A stretch of DNA of 64,000 nt from Streptomyces sp. HUAS 15-9 (GTDB taxonomy: Bacteria; Actinomycetota; Actinomycetes; Streptomycetales; Streptomycetaceae), in contig NZ_CP106798.1 in NCBI RefSeq assembly GCF_025642155.1, positions 3,720,001 through 3,784,000 on the forward strand, read 5' to 3'. The notes beneath the pieces were generated by a model. The model ran no database searches. It was not told the origin of the DNA and saw only the letters and a program-made list of their open reading frames with translations. The position numbers and the translations under genes were made by a program. Below, piece by piece: positions 8,156 through 17,331 of the stretch; position 1 is the stretch's first letter, and each line of letters opens with the position of its first letter.

Positions 8156-9397
8156 ATGACGTCGAGTTCCGCTTCGGCGCCCGCCTCCTCCCCGGGCGGG
8201 CAGCAGCCTCTTGAACCCCTGCGCCGGCTCACCGCACGCGGGCGCGACGAGGCACACCGTGTCGCCTCGCCGCTCGAGCTCTTCTTCGACCTGTGCTTCG
8301 TCGTGGCCATCGCGCAGGCCGGCGTCCAGCTCGTGCACTCCGTGGCCGGGGGGCACGCGGGCCACGGCATCCTGAACTACGCGCTGGTCTTCTTCGCCAT
8401 CTGGTGGGCCTGGATGAACTTCACCTGGTTCGCCTCGGCGTACGACAACGACGACGTGCTGTACCGGGCCGTCACGCTGGTCCAGATCGCCGGCGTCCTC
8501 GTCCTGGCCGCCGGCGTCTCCCGGGCGTTCCAGGACCACAACTACCTGGTCGTGTTCCTCGGCTACGTCATCATGCGGCTGGCGATGGCCGCGCAGTGGC
8601 TCAGAGCCGCAAGATCGGCCCGGGGCGCGGAGAGAACCATGGCCCTGCGGTACGCCGGCGGGGTCCTGGCGTGCCAGGTGGGCTGGCTCGGCCTGGTGCT
8701 CCTGCCACAGCCCGCGCGTCCCTGGCTGTTCCTGGTCATGGTGATCGCGGAGCTGTGTGTGCCGGTGTACGCGGAGAGGGCCTGCCCCACGTCCTGGCAC
8801 CCGCACCACATCGCCGAGCGGTACGGGCTGTTCACGATCATCGTGCTCGGCGAGACGATCGCCGCGGCCACGGTCGCCGTGAAGTCGGCCGTGGACGAGC
8901 ACGACGCGCTGGGCGAGCTGCTGCCTATCGCGGCGGGCGGTCTGCTGATCGTCTTCTCCGCGTGGTGGATCTATTTCGCGGTGCCGATCCACGGACATCT
9001 GCGCTCCAACAAGCAGTCCTTCCTGTGGGGCTACGGCCACTACCTGATCTTCGCGTCGGCCGCCGCGATCGGCGCCGGTCTGGAGGTGGCGGTCGAGCAG
9101 GCGGTCGGCAAGGCGCACATCTCCGTCCTGTCCGCCTCGGCGGCCGTCACCCTGCCGACGGCGCTGTATCTGCTCACCGTCTGGGCGCTGCACTCACGCC
9201 ATTTCAAGATCGGCACAGCCCAGCAGCTGGTGCTGCCGGTCACGGCGCTGCTGGTGATCTGCTGCACCTTCCTGGGCGACTGGGCGGTGCTCACGGCGAG
9301 CCTGGCGTCGGCGCTGGCCGTGGTGACGGGAGTGATCCTGACGGCGCGGACGGGCGCCCACGAGGGCGGGGCGAGGGCGACCGCGCCCGCCGCGTGA
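8156..9397 (+). CDS. Low-temperature requirement A (LtrA) family membrane protein
   Basis: About 413 aa with roughly eleven hydrophobic segments. The family block RVASPLELFFDLCFVVAIAQ near residue 40 and the paired WWAWMNFTWFASAYDNDD and RYGLFTIIVLGETIAA motifs identify LtrA. The family is named for a Listeria cold-growth mutant but its biochemical role is not known. The ATG at 8156 has a GGGAGG site very close to it; an in-frame ATG at 8114 is the alternative. Confidence 0.85.
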   Translation: MTSSSASAPASSPGGQQPLEPLRRLTARGRDEAHRVASPLELFFDLCFVVAIAQAGVQLVHSVAGGHAGHGILNYALVFFAIWWAWMNFTWFASAYDNDDVLYRAVTLVQIAGVLVLAAGVSRAFQDHNYLVVFLGYVIMRLAMAAQWLRAARSARGAERTMALRYAGGVLACQVGWLGLVLLPQPARPWLFLVMVIAELCVPVYAERACPTSWHPHHIAERYGLFTIIVLGETIAAATVAVKSAVDEHDALGELLPIAAGGLLIVFSAWWIYFAVPIHGHLRSNKQSFLWGYGHYLIFASAAAIGAGLEVAVEQAVGKAHISVLSASAAVTLPTALYLLTVWALHSRHFKIGTAQQLVLPVTALLVICCTFLGDWAVLTASLASALAVVTGVILTARTGAHEGGARATAPAA

Positions 9398-9437
9398 GCC
9401 CTCCTGACACGGCCCGGGCCGGTACAGACTGGCTGCC

Positions 9438-10466
9438 ATGACAGTTGACGCATTGACGGACGTGGCCGGACTGCGCGTGGGGCACGCGACGCGCAGCGGC
9501 GACGGCTGGCTCACCGGCACCACGGTCGTCCTCGCTCCCGAGGGCGGGGCCGTCGCCGCGGTGGACGTACGCGGCGGTGGCCCCGGCACCAAGGAGACCG
9601 ACGCCCTCGACCCGCGCAATGTGGTGCAGAAGGTCGAGGCGGTCGTGCTGACCGGCGGCAGCGCGTACGGGCTCGACGCGGCGTCCGGGGTGATGGCCTG
9701 GCTGGAGGAGCAGGGGCGCGGAGTCCCGGTCGGGCCCGACCCGGCGCATGTCGTCCCGGTGGTGCCCGCCGCCTGCGTCTTCGACCTCGGCCGGGGCGGG
9801 AACTTCCGGGCCAGGCCGGACGCGTCGATGGGCCGGGCGGCGGTCGAGGCGGCCGCGGCGAGCGCACCGGGCGCGCCGGTGCCCCAGGGGTGTGTGGGGG
9901 CCGGTACGGGCGCCGCGGTGCAGTGGCTGAAGGGCGGGGTCGGCAGCGCGAGCACCGTCCTGGACTCGGGGATCACGGTGGCCGCGCTGGTGGTCGCCAA
10001 CGCCGTGGGATCGGCGCTGGATCCGGAAACGGGGGTGCTGTACGGGGAGTTGTTCCAGGGGCGGGTGGAGTATCCGGAGGCGCGGGTGCACGAGGCCGCA
10101 CGCCGGCGCCTTGCCGAGGCCGCTGCCAAGAACACCCCTCCGGTGCTGAACACCACGCTCGCGGTGGTCGCCACCGACGCGGAACTCTCCAAGGCGCAGG
10201 CGCAGAAGGTGGCCGGCACCGCGCACGACGGCATCGCGCGCGCCGTGCGCCCGGTGCATCTGCTGAACGACGGCGACACCGTGTTCGCGCTGGCCACGGG
10301 AGCGCGCCCGCTCGACGCCGAGCGCCCGCTCGCGCTCAACGACATCCTCGCGGCCGGCGCGGATCTCGTGACGCGCGCGATCGTCCGCGCCGTACGCGCC
10401 GCCGGGTCGGTGGACGGGCCGGGCGGAACGTGGCCGTCGTACGGGGAGTTGTACGGCGCCCGGTAA
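9438..10466 (+). CDS. P1 family peptidase (DmpA-like L-aminopeptidase/D-esterase)
   Basis: 342 aa Ntn-hydrolase. The family self-cleaves before a Thr or Ser that becomes the nucleophile; here the site is the NTT of PVLNTTLAVVATDAELSK (about residues 235-252). Other marks are DVRGGGPGTKETD, VVLTGGSAYGLDAASGV and the late HLLNDGDTVFALATG. It hydrolyses N-terminal residues of small peptides, or beta-aminopeptides, in relatives. No signal peptide is visible, so it is probably cytoplasmic. Confidence 0.88.
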   Translation: MTVDALTDVAGLRVGHATRSGDGWLTGTTVVLAPEGGAVAAVDVRGGGPGTKETDALDPRNVVQKVEAVVLTGGSAYGLDAASGVMAWLEEQGRGVPVGPDPAHVVPVVPAACVFDLGRGGNFRARPDASMGRAAVEAAAASAPGAPVPQGCVGAGTGAAVQWLKGGVGSASTVLDSGITVAALVVANAVGSALDPETGVLYGELFQGRVEYPEARVHEAARRRLAEAAAKNTPPVLNTTLAVVATDAELSKAQAQKVAGTAHDGIARAVRPVHLLNDGDTVFALATGARPLDAERPLALNDILAAGADLVTRAIVRAVRAAGSVDGPGGTWPSYGELYGAR

Positions 10467-10652
10467 ACCCGGCCGCGGTCGTCCTCTGCCGGCCTCTCTC
10501 GTCCTCTGCTGTCCTCTGCCGTCCGCGGATTGTCCCGGTTCTGTCACGTGGTGGTGTTCAAGGGAGTCGGAGGGAACCCCTGCGGGCTTCGGTTCCCTCT
10601 TTCTCCACGCACTGGAGCGGATCACCCACATCACACGAACCTGGAGCAGCCC

Positions 10653-11873
10653 GTGACAACGCCGGACATTGCAGCGCGGCGCGCACTGGGGGCCTGTGCC
10701 GCCCTGATGGTCGGCGCCCTCACCCTCACCGCCTGCGGCGGCGACGCCAATGCCAAGAGCGACGACTCCAACGGCGGCAAGGACTCGGCCAAGACGTCCT
10801 CGGCGCAGATAGCCATCTCGGCCAAGGACGGCTCGACCAGCGCGTCCATCAACGCCACCGGCGTGAAGGTCAGTGGCGGCAAGCTGACCGAGGTGAAGAT
10901 GACCGTGGCGGGATCGGGGCAGGCCGTACCGGGCACGATCTCGGCCGACGGCGCCGCCTGGAAGCCGAAGGAGCAGCTGGAGCGCGGGACCAAGTACCAG
11001 ATCTCGGCGACCGCGAAGGACGGCGACGGGCGTACGTCCGCGGCCAATTCCATCTTCACCACGGTCACGACGGCGAACAGCTTCATCGGCACGTACACGC
11101 CGGACAACGGCACGACGGTCGGTGTCGGGATGCCGGTGTCGTTCAACTTCGACAAGGTCATCACCGACAAGAAGGCCGTGCAGTCGCACATCACGGTCAC
11201 CTCCAGCAGCGGCCAGCAGGTGGTAGGCCACTGGTTCGGGGCGCAGCGGCTCGACTTCCGGCCCCAGGAGTACTGGAAGGCCGGCTCCAAGGTCACGATG
11301 AAGATCGACCTGGACGGGGTCAAGGGCGCGAACGGCGCCTACGGCGTGCAGAAGAAGACGGTGACCTTCACCGTCGGGCGCTCGCAGGTCTCCACGGTCG
11401 ATGTCAACACGCAGACGATGACGGTGGTGCGGGACGGCAGGACGGTCAAGTCGATCCCGATCTCGTCGGGCAGTGCGGAGCACACCACGTACAACGGGCA
11501 GATGGTGATCTCCGAGAAGTTCGTGCAGACGCGCATGAACGGATCGACGGTGGGCTACGGCGGCGAGTACGACATCTCGGACGTGCCGCACGCGATGCGC
11601 CTGACGACGTCCGGCACCTTCGTCCACGGCAACTACTGGTACAACCAGGGCAACCCGCCCTTCGGCCGCCAGGGCACCAGCCACGGCTGCGTCGGACTCC
11701 AGGACGTGCGGGGCGCGCAGGGCAGCACGACCGCCAAGTGGTTCTACGACAACTCGCTGATCGGGGACCTCGTGGTCGTGAAGAACTCCCCCGACAAGAC
11801 GGTGTCCCCGGACAACGGGCTCAACGGCTGGAACATGTCGTGGAGCGAGTGGCAGGCGGGCAGCGCCGCCTGA
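10653..11873 (+). CDS. L,D-transpeptidase lipoprotein with Ig-like domains
   Basis: 406 aa from a GTG. Residues 1-28 are a lipoprotein signal with lipobox LTAC, so the protein is anchored outside the membrane. Two Ig-like domains (about 45-150 and 150-245) precede a YkuD catalytic domain. The active-site block is FVHGNYW ... TSHGCVGL, with catalytic Cys at about residue 346. The enzyme makes 3-3 cross-links in peptidoglycan, as in actinobacterial Ldt proteins. A terminator-like hairpin follows at 11,915. Confidence 0.93.
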   Translation: MTTPDIAARRALGACAALMVGALTLTACGGDANAKSDDSNGGKDSAKTSSAQIAISAKDGSTSASINATGVKVSGGKLTEVKMTVAGSGQAVPGTISADGAAWKPKEQLERGTKYQISATAKDGDGRTSAANSIFTTVTTANSFIGTYTPDNGTTVGVGMPVSFNFDKVITDKKAVQSHITVTSSSGQQVVGHWFGAQRLDFRPQEYWKAGSKVTMKIDLDGVKGANGAYGVQKKTVTFTVGRSQVSTVDVNTQTMTVVRDGRTVKSIPISSGSAEHTTYNGQMVISEKFVQTRMNGSTVGYGGEYDISDVPHAMRLTTSGTFVHGNYWYNQGNPPFGRQGTSHGCVGLQDVRGAQGSTTAKWFYDNSLIGDLVVVKNSPDKTVSPDNGLNGWNMSWSEWQAGSAA

Positions 11874-11914
11874 TCGGGAAGTGCCTTTTGATTGGCTTGT
11901 TCTGACGGGTCGTC

Positions 11915-11950
11915 GGGCCGCGCGGGAACCATCCGCGCGGCCCGCGCGTT
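11915..11950 (+). terminator. Rho-independent terminator after the L,D-transpeptidase
   Basis: Inverted repeat GGGCCGCGCGG (11915-11925) and CCGCGCGGCCC (11933-11943) with a 7-base loop, followed by GCGCGTTTTC. Confidence 0.75.
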
Positions 11951-11976
11951 TTCCCGACGTACGTTTTCTCGGTTCC

Positions 11977-11991
11977 CGGACATGATGTCCG
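11977..11991. promoter_or_regulatory. 15-bp palindrome upstream of the DUF6227 gene
   Basis: CGGACATGATGTCCG is a perfect palindrome around a central G. It lies about 58 bp before the TTG start at 12049, with a TACGGT sequence at 12002 that could be a -10 element. Likely an operator; the binding protein is not known. Confidence 0.4.
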
Positions 11992-12048
11992 ACCGAGGGG
12001 CTACGGTATGCACCCACAAGGTGACATGCAGCAACGCCGGGAGCAACC

Positions 12049-12795
12049 TTGAGCGTTCCGTACGAGACGACAGCGTACGAACCAGCCGAGTCGCCCGAGT
12101 CTCCGGAGGAGCACCTCGCGCGGCTCCTCCGTCGCGCCCTGAACTCCTTCGAGCTGCCCGACGAGGCCATACGACAGCTCGACTGCGCGCTGGCGCAGGA
12201 CAGTTCGCTGCACTCCGCGCACCACAGCTCGGGGCTGCACCGCGAGACGTACCGGCACACCTGGCTGCTCTCCGACGGCTCGGCCGTCACCCTCTGGGAG
12301 CTCGTCCACAACACCGCGCCCGGCAGCGAGCCCCAGCACGAGGTGTATGTGGACGAGGAGGAGCTGCGCGCCGCGACCGCCCGGCTGCCGCTGCCGCCGG
12401 ACGCGCCGGACTTCGAACTGCCGGTGCTGACGCAACTGTCGCCGATCCTCGAGCCACGACACGTGTATGTTCCGGACGACTCGGCGGACCACGCGCGCCG
12501 GCTCCTGCGCCGCGCGGAGAACCCGGACCGGCCGGGCACGGAGATGGCCGCGCTGCTGACGACGGCGTTCGCGCACCAGATCACACAGGCCTTCGGCCGC
12601 CCGGGGCGGGCCGGCCGGGCGGGGCTGTGCTTCTCGCTCTACGAGCACGCGTTCCTGCTGCGCGACGGCGAGGAACTCTCCCTGTGGGAGGTCGAGCACA
12701 CGGCGACGCCCGACGGGCGGCACATGTGCGAGGTGTACATGTCGGAGGACGAGGCCCGCGACGCCATGGAGCGCCGGGCGGCACGGCAGGCCTGA
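12049..12795 (+). CDS. DUF6227 family protein
   Basis: 248 aa, soluble, acidic. Two similar halves can be seen: HTWLLSDGSAVTLWELVHNTAPGSEPQHEVYVDEEEL near residue 70 and HAFLLRDGEELSLWEVEHTATPDGRHMCEVYMSEDEA near 200, so the protein is an internal duplication. This arrangement is typical of a Streptomyces-restricted family of unknown function. TTG start with GGGAGCAACC in front. Confidence 0.75.
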   Translation: MSVPYETTAYEPAESPESPEEHLARLLRRALNSFELPDEAIRQLDCALAQDSSLHSAHHSSGLHRETYRHTWLLSDGSAVTLWELVHNTAPGSEPQHEVYVDEEELRAATARLPLPPDAPDFELPVLTQLSPILEPRHVYVPDDSADHARRLLRRAENPDRPGTEMAALLTTAFAHQITQAFGRPGRAGRAGLCFSLYEHAFLLRDGEELSLWEVEHTATPDGRHMCEVYMSEDEARDAMERRAARQA

Positions 12796-12830
12796 GGCGC
12801 TTCCCCCGTGCAGGGCGCTTCCCCTGAGAT

Positions 12831-13079
12831 CTAACGCTCGTCGAGCCGTCGCATCAGGCCCGCGAACGCGTCCCTCTCCGCCGGGGTCAGTTCCACGGAC
12901 TCCCTGTGGGGCGGGGCCTGGCGCTGATGCGGGAGGGCCTGGAGCACGGGACCCGAGTGTCGTACGACGGCCGCCGCACGGGCACGGCGCCGGGTGCGCA
13001 GAAGGATGACCCAGGTGGCGGTCACCAGGGCAAGGCCGACCACGCCGGTCAGCTGGAGAATCGAGACGTGCTCAGGCAT
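12831..13079 (-). CDS. Small single-pass membrane protein (82 aa)
   Basis: From an ATG at 13079 (MPEHVSILQLTG). One membrane segment (GVVGLALVTATWVILL, about residues 12-27), then an Arg-rich stop-transfer (RTRRRARAAAV), then a soluble tail ending ERDAFAGLMRRLDER. No family recognised. It is followed on the same strand by the fru operon end but is not part of it. Confidence 0.6.
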   Translation of the reverse strand: MPEHVSILQLTGVVGLALVTATWVILLRTRRRARAAAVVRHSGPVLQALPHQRQAPPHRESVELTPAERDAFAGLMRRLDER

Positions 13080-13200
13080 GCGCCCAGTACACACCACGGC
13101 CCGGGACTTTGATCCCGGACCGTGACGTATCTCGCAGGTGCCGTGAACGGCTCACAGCACTCCAAAGGGACAAGGGGACAAGGCGGGAAGGGGGCGGGCG

Positions 13201-15270
13201 TTACGCCGCCACCGGCTGCTGCGCCTCCGACTTCGCCGTGGCCGGGTTCGCCGTCGGTCCGGCGCTGACGGCCTGCTTGCGCATGCCCTTCAGGATGACC
13301 ACCAGCACCGTCGTGACGCACACACCGGCCGCGATGGCGAGCAGGTAGAGGAACGGGTTGCCGATCAGCGGGACCACGAAGATGCCGCCGTGCGGCGCGC
13401 GCAGCGTGGCGCCGAAGGCCATCGACAGGGCGCCGGTGACCGCGCCGCCGACCATCGCGGACGGGATGACGCGCAGCGGGTCCACCGCCGCGAACGGGAT
13501 CGCGCCCTCCGTGATGAAGGAGGCGCCCAGCACCCAGGCCGCCTTGCCGTTCTCGCGCTCGGTCTGGGTGAAGAGCCTGCCGCGCACGGTCGTGGCCAGG
13601 GCCATCGCCAGGGGCGGGACCATGCCGGCCGCCATGACCGCCGCCATGATCTTCATCGCCGAGTCGCTGGGGCTCGCGACCGCGATCCCGGCGGTGGCGA
13701 AGGTGTACGCGACCTTGTTGACCGGGCCGCCGAGGTCGAAGCACATCATCAGGCCGAGCAGAGCACCGAGCAGGACGGCGTTGGCGCCGGTGAGACCGTT
13801 CAGCCAGTCGGTCATGCCCTTCTGGGCGGAGGCGATGGGCTTGCCGATCACGACGAACATCAGGAATCCGACGATCGCCGAGGAGATCAGCGGGATCACC
13901 ACCACCGGCATGATGCCGCGCAACGCCGCCGGGATGTCGATCCGCTGGATCGCCATCACCACGCCACCGGCGATCAGACCGGCCGCCAGACCGCCGAGGA
14001 AGCCCGCGTTGATCGTGAGGGCTATGGCGCCGCCGACGAAGCCGGGGACCAGGCCTGGGCGGTCCGCCATGCCGTAGGCGATGTAGCCGGCGAGGACCGG
14101 GATGAGGAAGTTGAAGGCCACGCCGCCGATCTGGAACAGCAGGGCACCCCAGCTGCCCGTCTGGGTCCATACGAAGTGGTCCATGACCGACGGCGCCTTG
14201 TTGACCTGCCAGCCGCCGATCGCGAAGCCCAGGGCGATCAGCAGACCGCCCGCCGCGACGAACGGGACCATGTAGCTGACGCCGGACATCAGCCACTTGC
14301 GGAGCTTGGTGCCGTAGCCCTCGGTGGAGTCGCCCGCGCGCTCGACCGGAGTGGCGGGCGCGGAACCCGCCGTCACCTCGCCGCGCTCGGCCTTGGCCCG
14401 CACCTCGGCGATCAGCTCGGCGGGGCGGTTGATGCCCGCCTTCACGCCGACGTCGACCGTGGGCTTCCCGGCGAAGCGGTCCTTGTCGCGCACCGGGACG
14501 TCGTGCGCGAAGATCACCGCGTCCGCCGCCGCGATCACGGCCGGGTCGAACCGGGTGAAGCCTGCCGAGCCCTGTGTCTCGACGAGGACCTCGACGCCCG
14601 CCTCCCGGCCCGCGTGCTCCAGCGACTCGGCCGCCATGTAGGTGTGGGCGATGCCGGTCGGGCAGGAGGTGACGGCGACGACGCGGAACGCGCGTGCGGC
14701 ACCCGCGTCGCCCTGTGCCGTACTGCCCGCCGTGGCGCCGGCGGAGGCCGCCCCCGGCGCCACGGCGGTGTCCTCCGAGGCGCTCGCGGCGCCCTCACCC
14801 GCATCCGCCTCTGTCTCGCCCGCAGGCACCTTGCCCCCTCGGATCAGCGCGGCCGCCGCGCCCGCGTCGTCCGCCGAGCGCAGCGCGTCGGTGAACTCCG
14901 TGTTCATCAACTGCCGGGCCAGCGAGGACAGGATCGTCAGATGGGCGTCGTCGGCACCCGCCGGTGCCGCGATCAGGAACACGAGGTCGGCCGGGCCGTC
15001 CGCCGCGCCGAAGTCGATCCCGGCGGCGCTGCGCCCGAAGGCCAGCGTCGGCTCGGTCACGTGCCCGCTGCGGCAGTGCGGGATGCCGATGCCGCCGTCC
15101 AGGCCGGTCGGCATCTGTGCCTCCCGGGCGGCCACGTCGGCGAGGAAGCCCTCCAGGTCGGTCACCCGACCCAGGGCCACCATGCGCTCGGCGAGGACAC
15201 GCGCCGCCGCTTCCTTGGTGTCGGCGGACAGGTCGAGGTCGACCAGGTCCGCGGTGATCATGTCGCTCAT
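13201..15270 (-). CDS. fruA: PTS fructose transporter subunit IIABC
   Basis: 689 aa fused phosphotransferase system permease that imports fructose and phosphorylates it to fructose-1-phosphate. IIA domain is at 1-150 with phospho-His in GIGIPHCRS (about H65). An acidic Ala/Glu linker covers about 150-190. IIB is at 195-290 with phospho-Cys in VTSCPTGIAHTYMAAESL (about C203). IIC is the multi-span membrane domain at 310-660. It is last in the fruR-fruK-fruA operon, with a 178-bp G-rich gap before it. Confidence 0.96.
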   Translation of the reverse strand: MSDMITADLVDLDLSADTKEAAARVLAERMVALGRVTDLEGFLADVAAREAQMPTGLDGGIGIPHCRSGHVTEPTLAFGRSAAGIDFGAADGPADLVFLIAAPAGADDAHLTILSSLARQLMNTEFTDALRSADDAGAAAALIRGGKVPAGETEADAGEGAASASEDTAVAPGAASAGATAGSTAQGDAGAARAFRVVAVTSCPTGIAHTYMAAESLEHAGREAGVEVLVETQGSAGFTRFDPAVIAAADAVIFAHDVPVRDKDRFAGKPTVDVGVKAGINRPAELIAEVRAKAERGEVTAGSAPATPVERAGDSTEGYGTKLRKWLMSGVSYMVPFVAAGGLLIALGFAIGGWQVNKAPSVMDHFVWTQTGSWGALLFQIGGVAFNFLIPVLAGYIAYGMADRPGLVPGFVGGAIALTINAGFLGGLAAGLIAGGVVMAIQRIDIPAALRGIMPVVVIPLISSAIVGFLMFVVIGKPIASAQKGMTDWLNGLTGANAVLLGALLGLMMCFDLGGPVNKVAYTFATAGIAVASPSDSAMKIMAAVMAAGMVPPLAMALATTVRGRLFTQTERENGKAAWVLGASFITEGAIPFAAVDPLRVIPSAMVGGAVTGALSMAFGATLRAPHGGIFVVPLIGNPFLYLLAIAAGVCVTTVLVVILKGMRKQAVSAGPTANPATAKSEAQQPVAA

Positions 15271-15448
15271 CGCGGGCTCCTATGCACGCGTATCGCCCGT
15301 GGAGTGCAGTGGGCGGGAGTGGGGACGGGGGTGCTGCGGGGGAAAGCGGGGAGTGCGGGGACGGTGAGGATGGTGGGGGTGGTGGCGAGTAACGGGGAGC
15401 GGTGCCACGTCCGGACCACAGCCGTCGTACGACGTCTCGTGCGTACGT

Positions 15449-16396
15449 TCATGACACCGGCTCCGTCAGTTCGCGGTCCATCGGGACCTGGGCCGTGACC
15501 GTCACCGCCGCCGGGTCCAGATCGGCCGGCGTGGGCATCACGCTGCCGGGCAGCTGGACGGCGGCGGCGCCGTGCGCGACGGCGGAGGCAAGTGCCTCGG
15601 GCCCGCTGCCGCCCGCGACCAGGAAACCGGCGAGGGAGGCGTCGCCCGCTCCGACATTGCTGCGTACGACGTCCACCCGCGCGCTCGCGAACCAGGTACC
15701 CGCGTCGTCCACGAGCAACTGCCCGTCGGCGCCCAGGCTCGCGAGCACGGCGCGCGCGCCCATCTCGCGCAGCTCCTCGGCCGCCTTCACCGCGTCGCCC
15801 ACGGTCGCCAGGGGACGCCCGACGGCCTGCGCCAGCTCCTCGACGTTCGGCTTCACCACGTCCGGACGCTCACGCAGCGCCTCGATCAGCGCGGGCCCGG
15901 ACGTGTCCAGCGCGATGCGCGCGCCCGCGGCGTGCACGCGGGCGACCAGACCGGCGTACCAGGCCGGCGCGAGGCCCCTCGGCAGGCTTCCGCAGCAGGC
16001 GATCCAGTCGGCGGCACCCGCGTGCTCGCGGACCGTCTCGAACAGCAGCTCCTGCTCGGCCGCCGACAGTTCCGGCCCCGGCGCGTTGATCTTGGTGAGC
16101 ACCCCGTCCGCCTCCGCGAGCGCGATGTTCGAGCGGGTGGCCCCGGTGACCGGCACCGGCGCGACCTCGATGCCCTGCGCGTCGAGCAGGTCGGCGACGA
16201 GCGCTCCGGGCGCACCCCCGAGCGGCAGCACCGCGACCGTGCGGCGACCGGCGGCCGCGACGGCGCGCGACACGTTCACGCCCTTGCCGCCGGGGTCCAT
16301 GCGCTCACCGGTGGCACGGATGACCTCACCGCGCTCGAGCGAGGGGACCTCGTAGGTGCGGTCGAGGGACGGGTTGGGGGTGACGGTGAGAATCAT
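15449..16396 (-). CDS. fruK: 1-phosphofructokinase
   Basis: 315 aa PfkB-family kinase that converts fructose-1-phosphate, the product of FruA, to fructose-1,6-bisphosphate. Signature 1 is MDPGGKGVNVSRAVAAAG (about 33-50) and signature 2 with the catalytic Asp is VGAGDASLAGFLVAGG (about 246-261). The ATG overlaps the stop of the upstream fruR by four bases (16393-16396), so the two are translationally coupled. Confidence 0.95.
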   Translation of the reverse strand: MILTVTPNPSLDRTYEVPSLERGEVIRATGERMDPGGKGVNVSRAVAAAGRRTVAVLPLGGAPGALVADLLDAQGIEVAPVPVTGATRSNIALAEADGVLTKINAPGPELSAAEQELLFETVREHAGAADWIACCGSLPRGLAPAWYAGLVARVHAAGARIALDTSGPALIEALRERPDVVKPNVEELAQAVGRPLATVGDAVKAAEELREMGARAVLASLGADGQLLVDDAGTWFASARVDVVRSNVGAGDASLAGFLVAGGSGPEALASAVAHGAAAVQLPGSVMPTPADLDPAAVTVTAQVPMDRELTEPVS

Positions 16397-17154
16397 GCGC
16401 GCACCACTTCCGTGCCGCCGCGCTCGATGGCGGCGGTGTCTTCGGGGCTCAGCCCGCTGTCGGTGATCAGCAGGTCCACGTCGCTCAGGTCACCGAAGCG
16501 GGCGAAGTGCTCCTGGCCGTGCTTGGCGGAGTCGGCGAGGAGGACCACGCGGCGGGCCGCGGCGACCGCCGCCCGCTTCACCGCGGCCTCGGCGAGGTCG
16601 GGGGTGGTCAGGCCGTGCTCGACGGAGAAGCCGTTGGCGGCGACGAAGAGGACGTCCGCCCTGATCTCGCCGTACGCGCGCAGCGCCCAGGCGTCGACGG
16701 CCGCGCGCGTGCGGTGTCGTACGCGCCCTCCGACGAGGTGGAGCTGGATGCCGGGATGGTCCGCGAGGCGGGCCGCGATCGGCAGGCTGTGCGTGACGAC
16801 GGTGAGCGTCGCCTCCAGGGGGATGGCCCCGGCGAGGCGGGCGACCGTCGTACCGGCGTCGAGGATCAGCGTGCCCTCGGTCGGCAGCTCGGTGACGGCC
16901 GCCTTGGCGATGCGGTCCTTCTCGTCGGCCGAGGTGGACTCGCGCTCGGCGAGGTCCGGTTCGAAGTCGAGGCGCCCGGCCGGGATGGCACCGCCGTGCA
17001 CCCGGCGGACGAGGCCGGCGCGGTCGAGGGCCTTCAGGTCCCGGCGGATCGTCTCCGCCGTCACCTGGAACTCCTCGGCGAGCGACACCACGTCCACCCG
17101 GCCGCCCTCACGGGCGAGCCGGAGGATCTCCTGCTGTCGCTCCGGTGCGTACAT
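16393..17154 (-). CDS. fruR: DeoR-family repressor of the fructose operon
   Basis: 253 aa. N-terminal DeoR helix-turn-helix (RQQEILRLAREGGRVDVVSLAEEF ... ETIRRDLKAL) and a C-terminal sugar-phosphate-sensing domain (ILDAGTTVARLAGAI ... VFVAANGFS-like block LFVAANGFSVEHGLTTPD). First gene of the operon, so probably autoregulated with fructose-1-phosphate as inducer, by analogy with other DeoR/FruR repressors. Confidence 0.92.
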   Translation of the reverse strand: MYAPERQQEILRLAREGGRVDVVSLAEEFQVTAETIRRDLKALDRAGLVRRVHGGAIPAGRLDFEPDLAERESTSADEKDRIAKAAVTELPTEGTLILDAGTTVARLAGAIPLEATLTVVTHSLPIAARLADHPGIQLHLVGGRVRHRTRAAVDAWALRAYGEIRADVLFVAANGFSVEHGLTTPDLAEAAVKRAAVAAARRVVLLADSAKHGQEHFARFGDLSDVDLLITDSGLSPEDTAAIERGGTEVVRA

Positions 17155-17287
17155 GTCCGCTTGCCTCCGAGTGATGCCCGAATTTGTGGTTTCGTTTGGA
17201 GACTACGCCTGGATTTCTGGAAAGTAAACAGGTTCGGGCCCGATTCGGGCATGAACGGACGCTCACTCTGCCCGGACACGTGGAAGA

Positions 17288-17314
17288 GCCCGGCACCCTC
17301 CTCGGGTGCCGGGC
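17288..17314 (-). terminator. Terminator downstream of the 17.3-18.9 kb MFS gene
   Basis: Inverted repeat GCCCGGCACCC / GGGTGCCGGGC with a 5-base loop, 18 bases beyond the MFS stop. It has no strong T run on either strand. It also separates this gene from the fru operon promoter. Confidence 0.6.
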
Positions 17315-17331
17315 CCATCCTCAGCAGGGGC

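Noticed and set aside
9291..12584. Very long minus-strand frame (1097 codons) across three plus-strand genes
   Set aside because: It runs antisense to the P1 peptidase, L,D-transpeptidase and DUF6227 genes, which all have clear motifs. High GC keeps the antisense frame open.
15271..15448. G-rich near-repeats (GGGGACGGGG-type) between fruK and fruA
   Set aside because: Irregular and low complexity; no consistent unit or palindrome, so no repeat feature was called.
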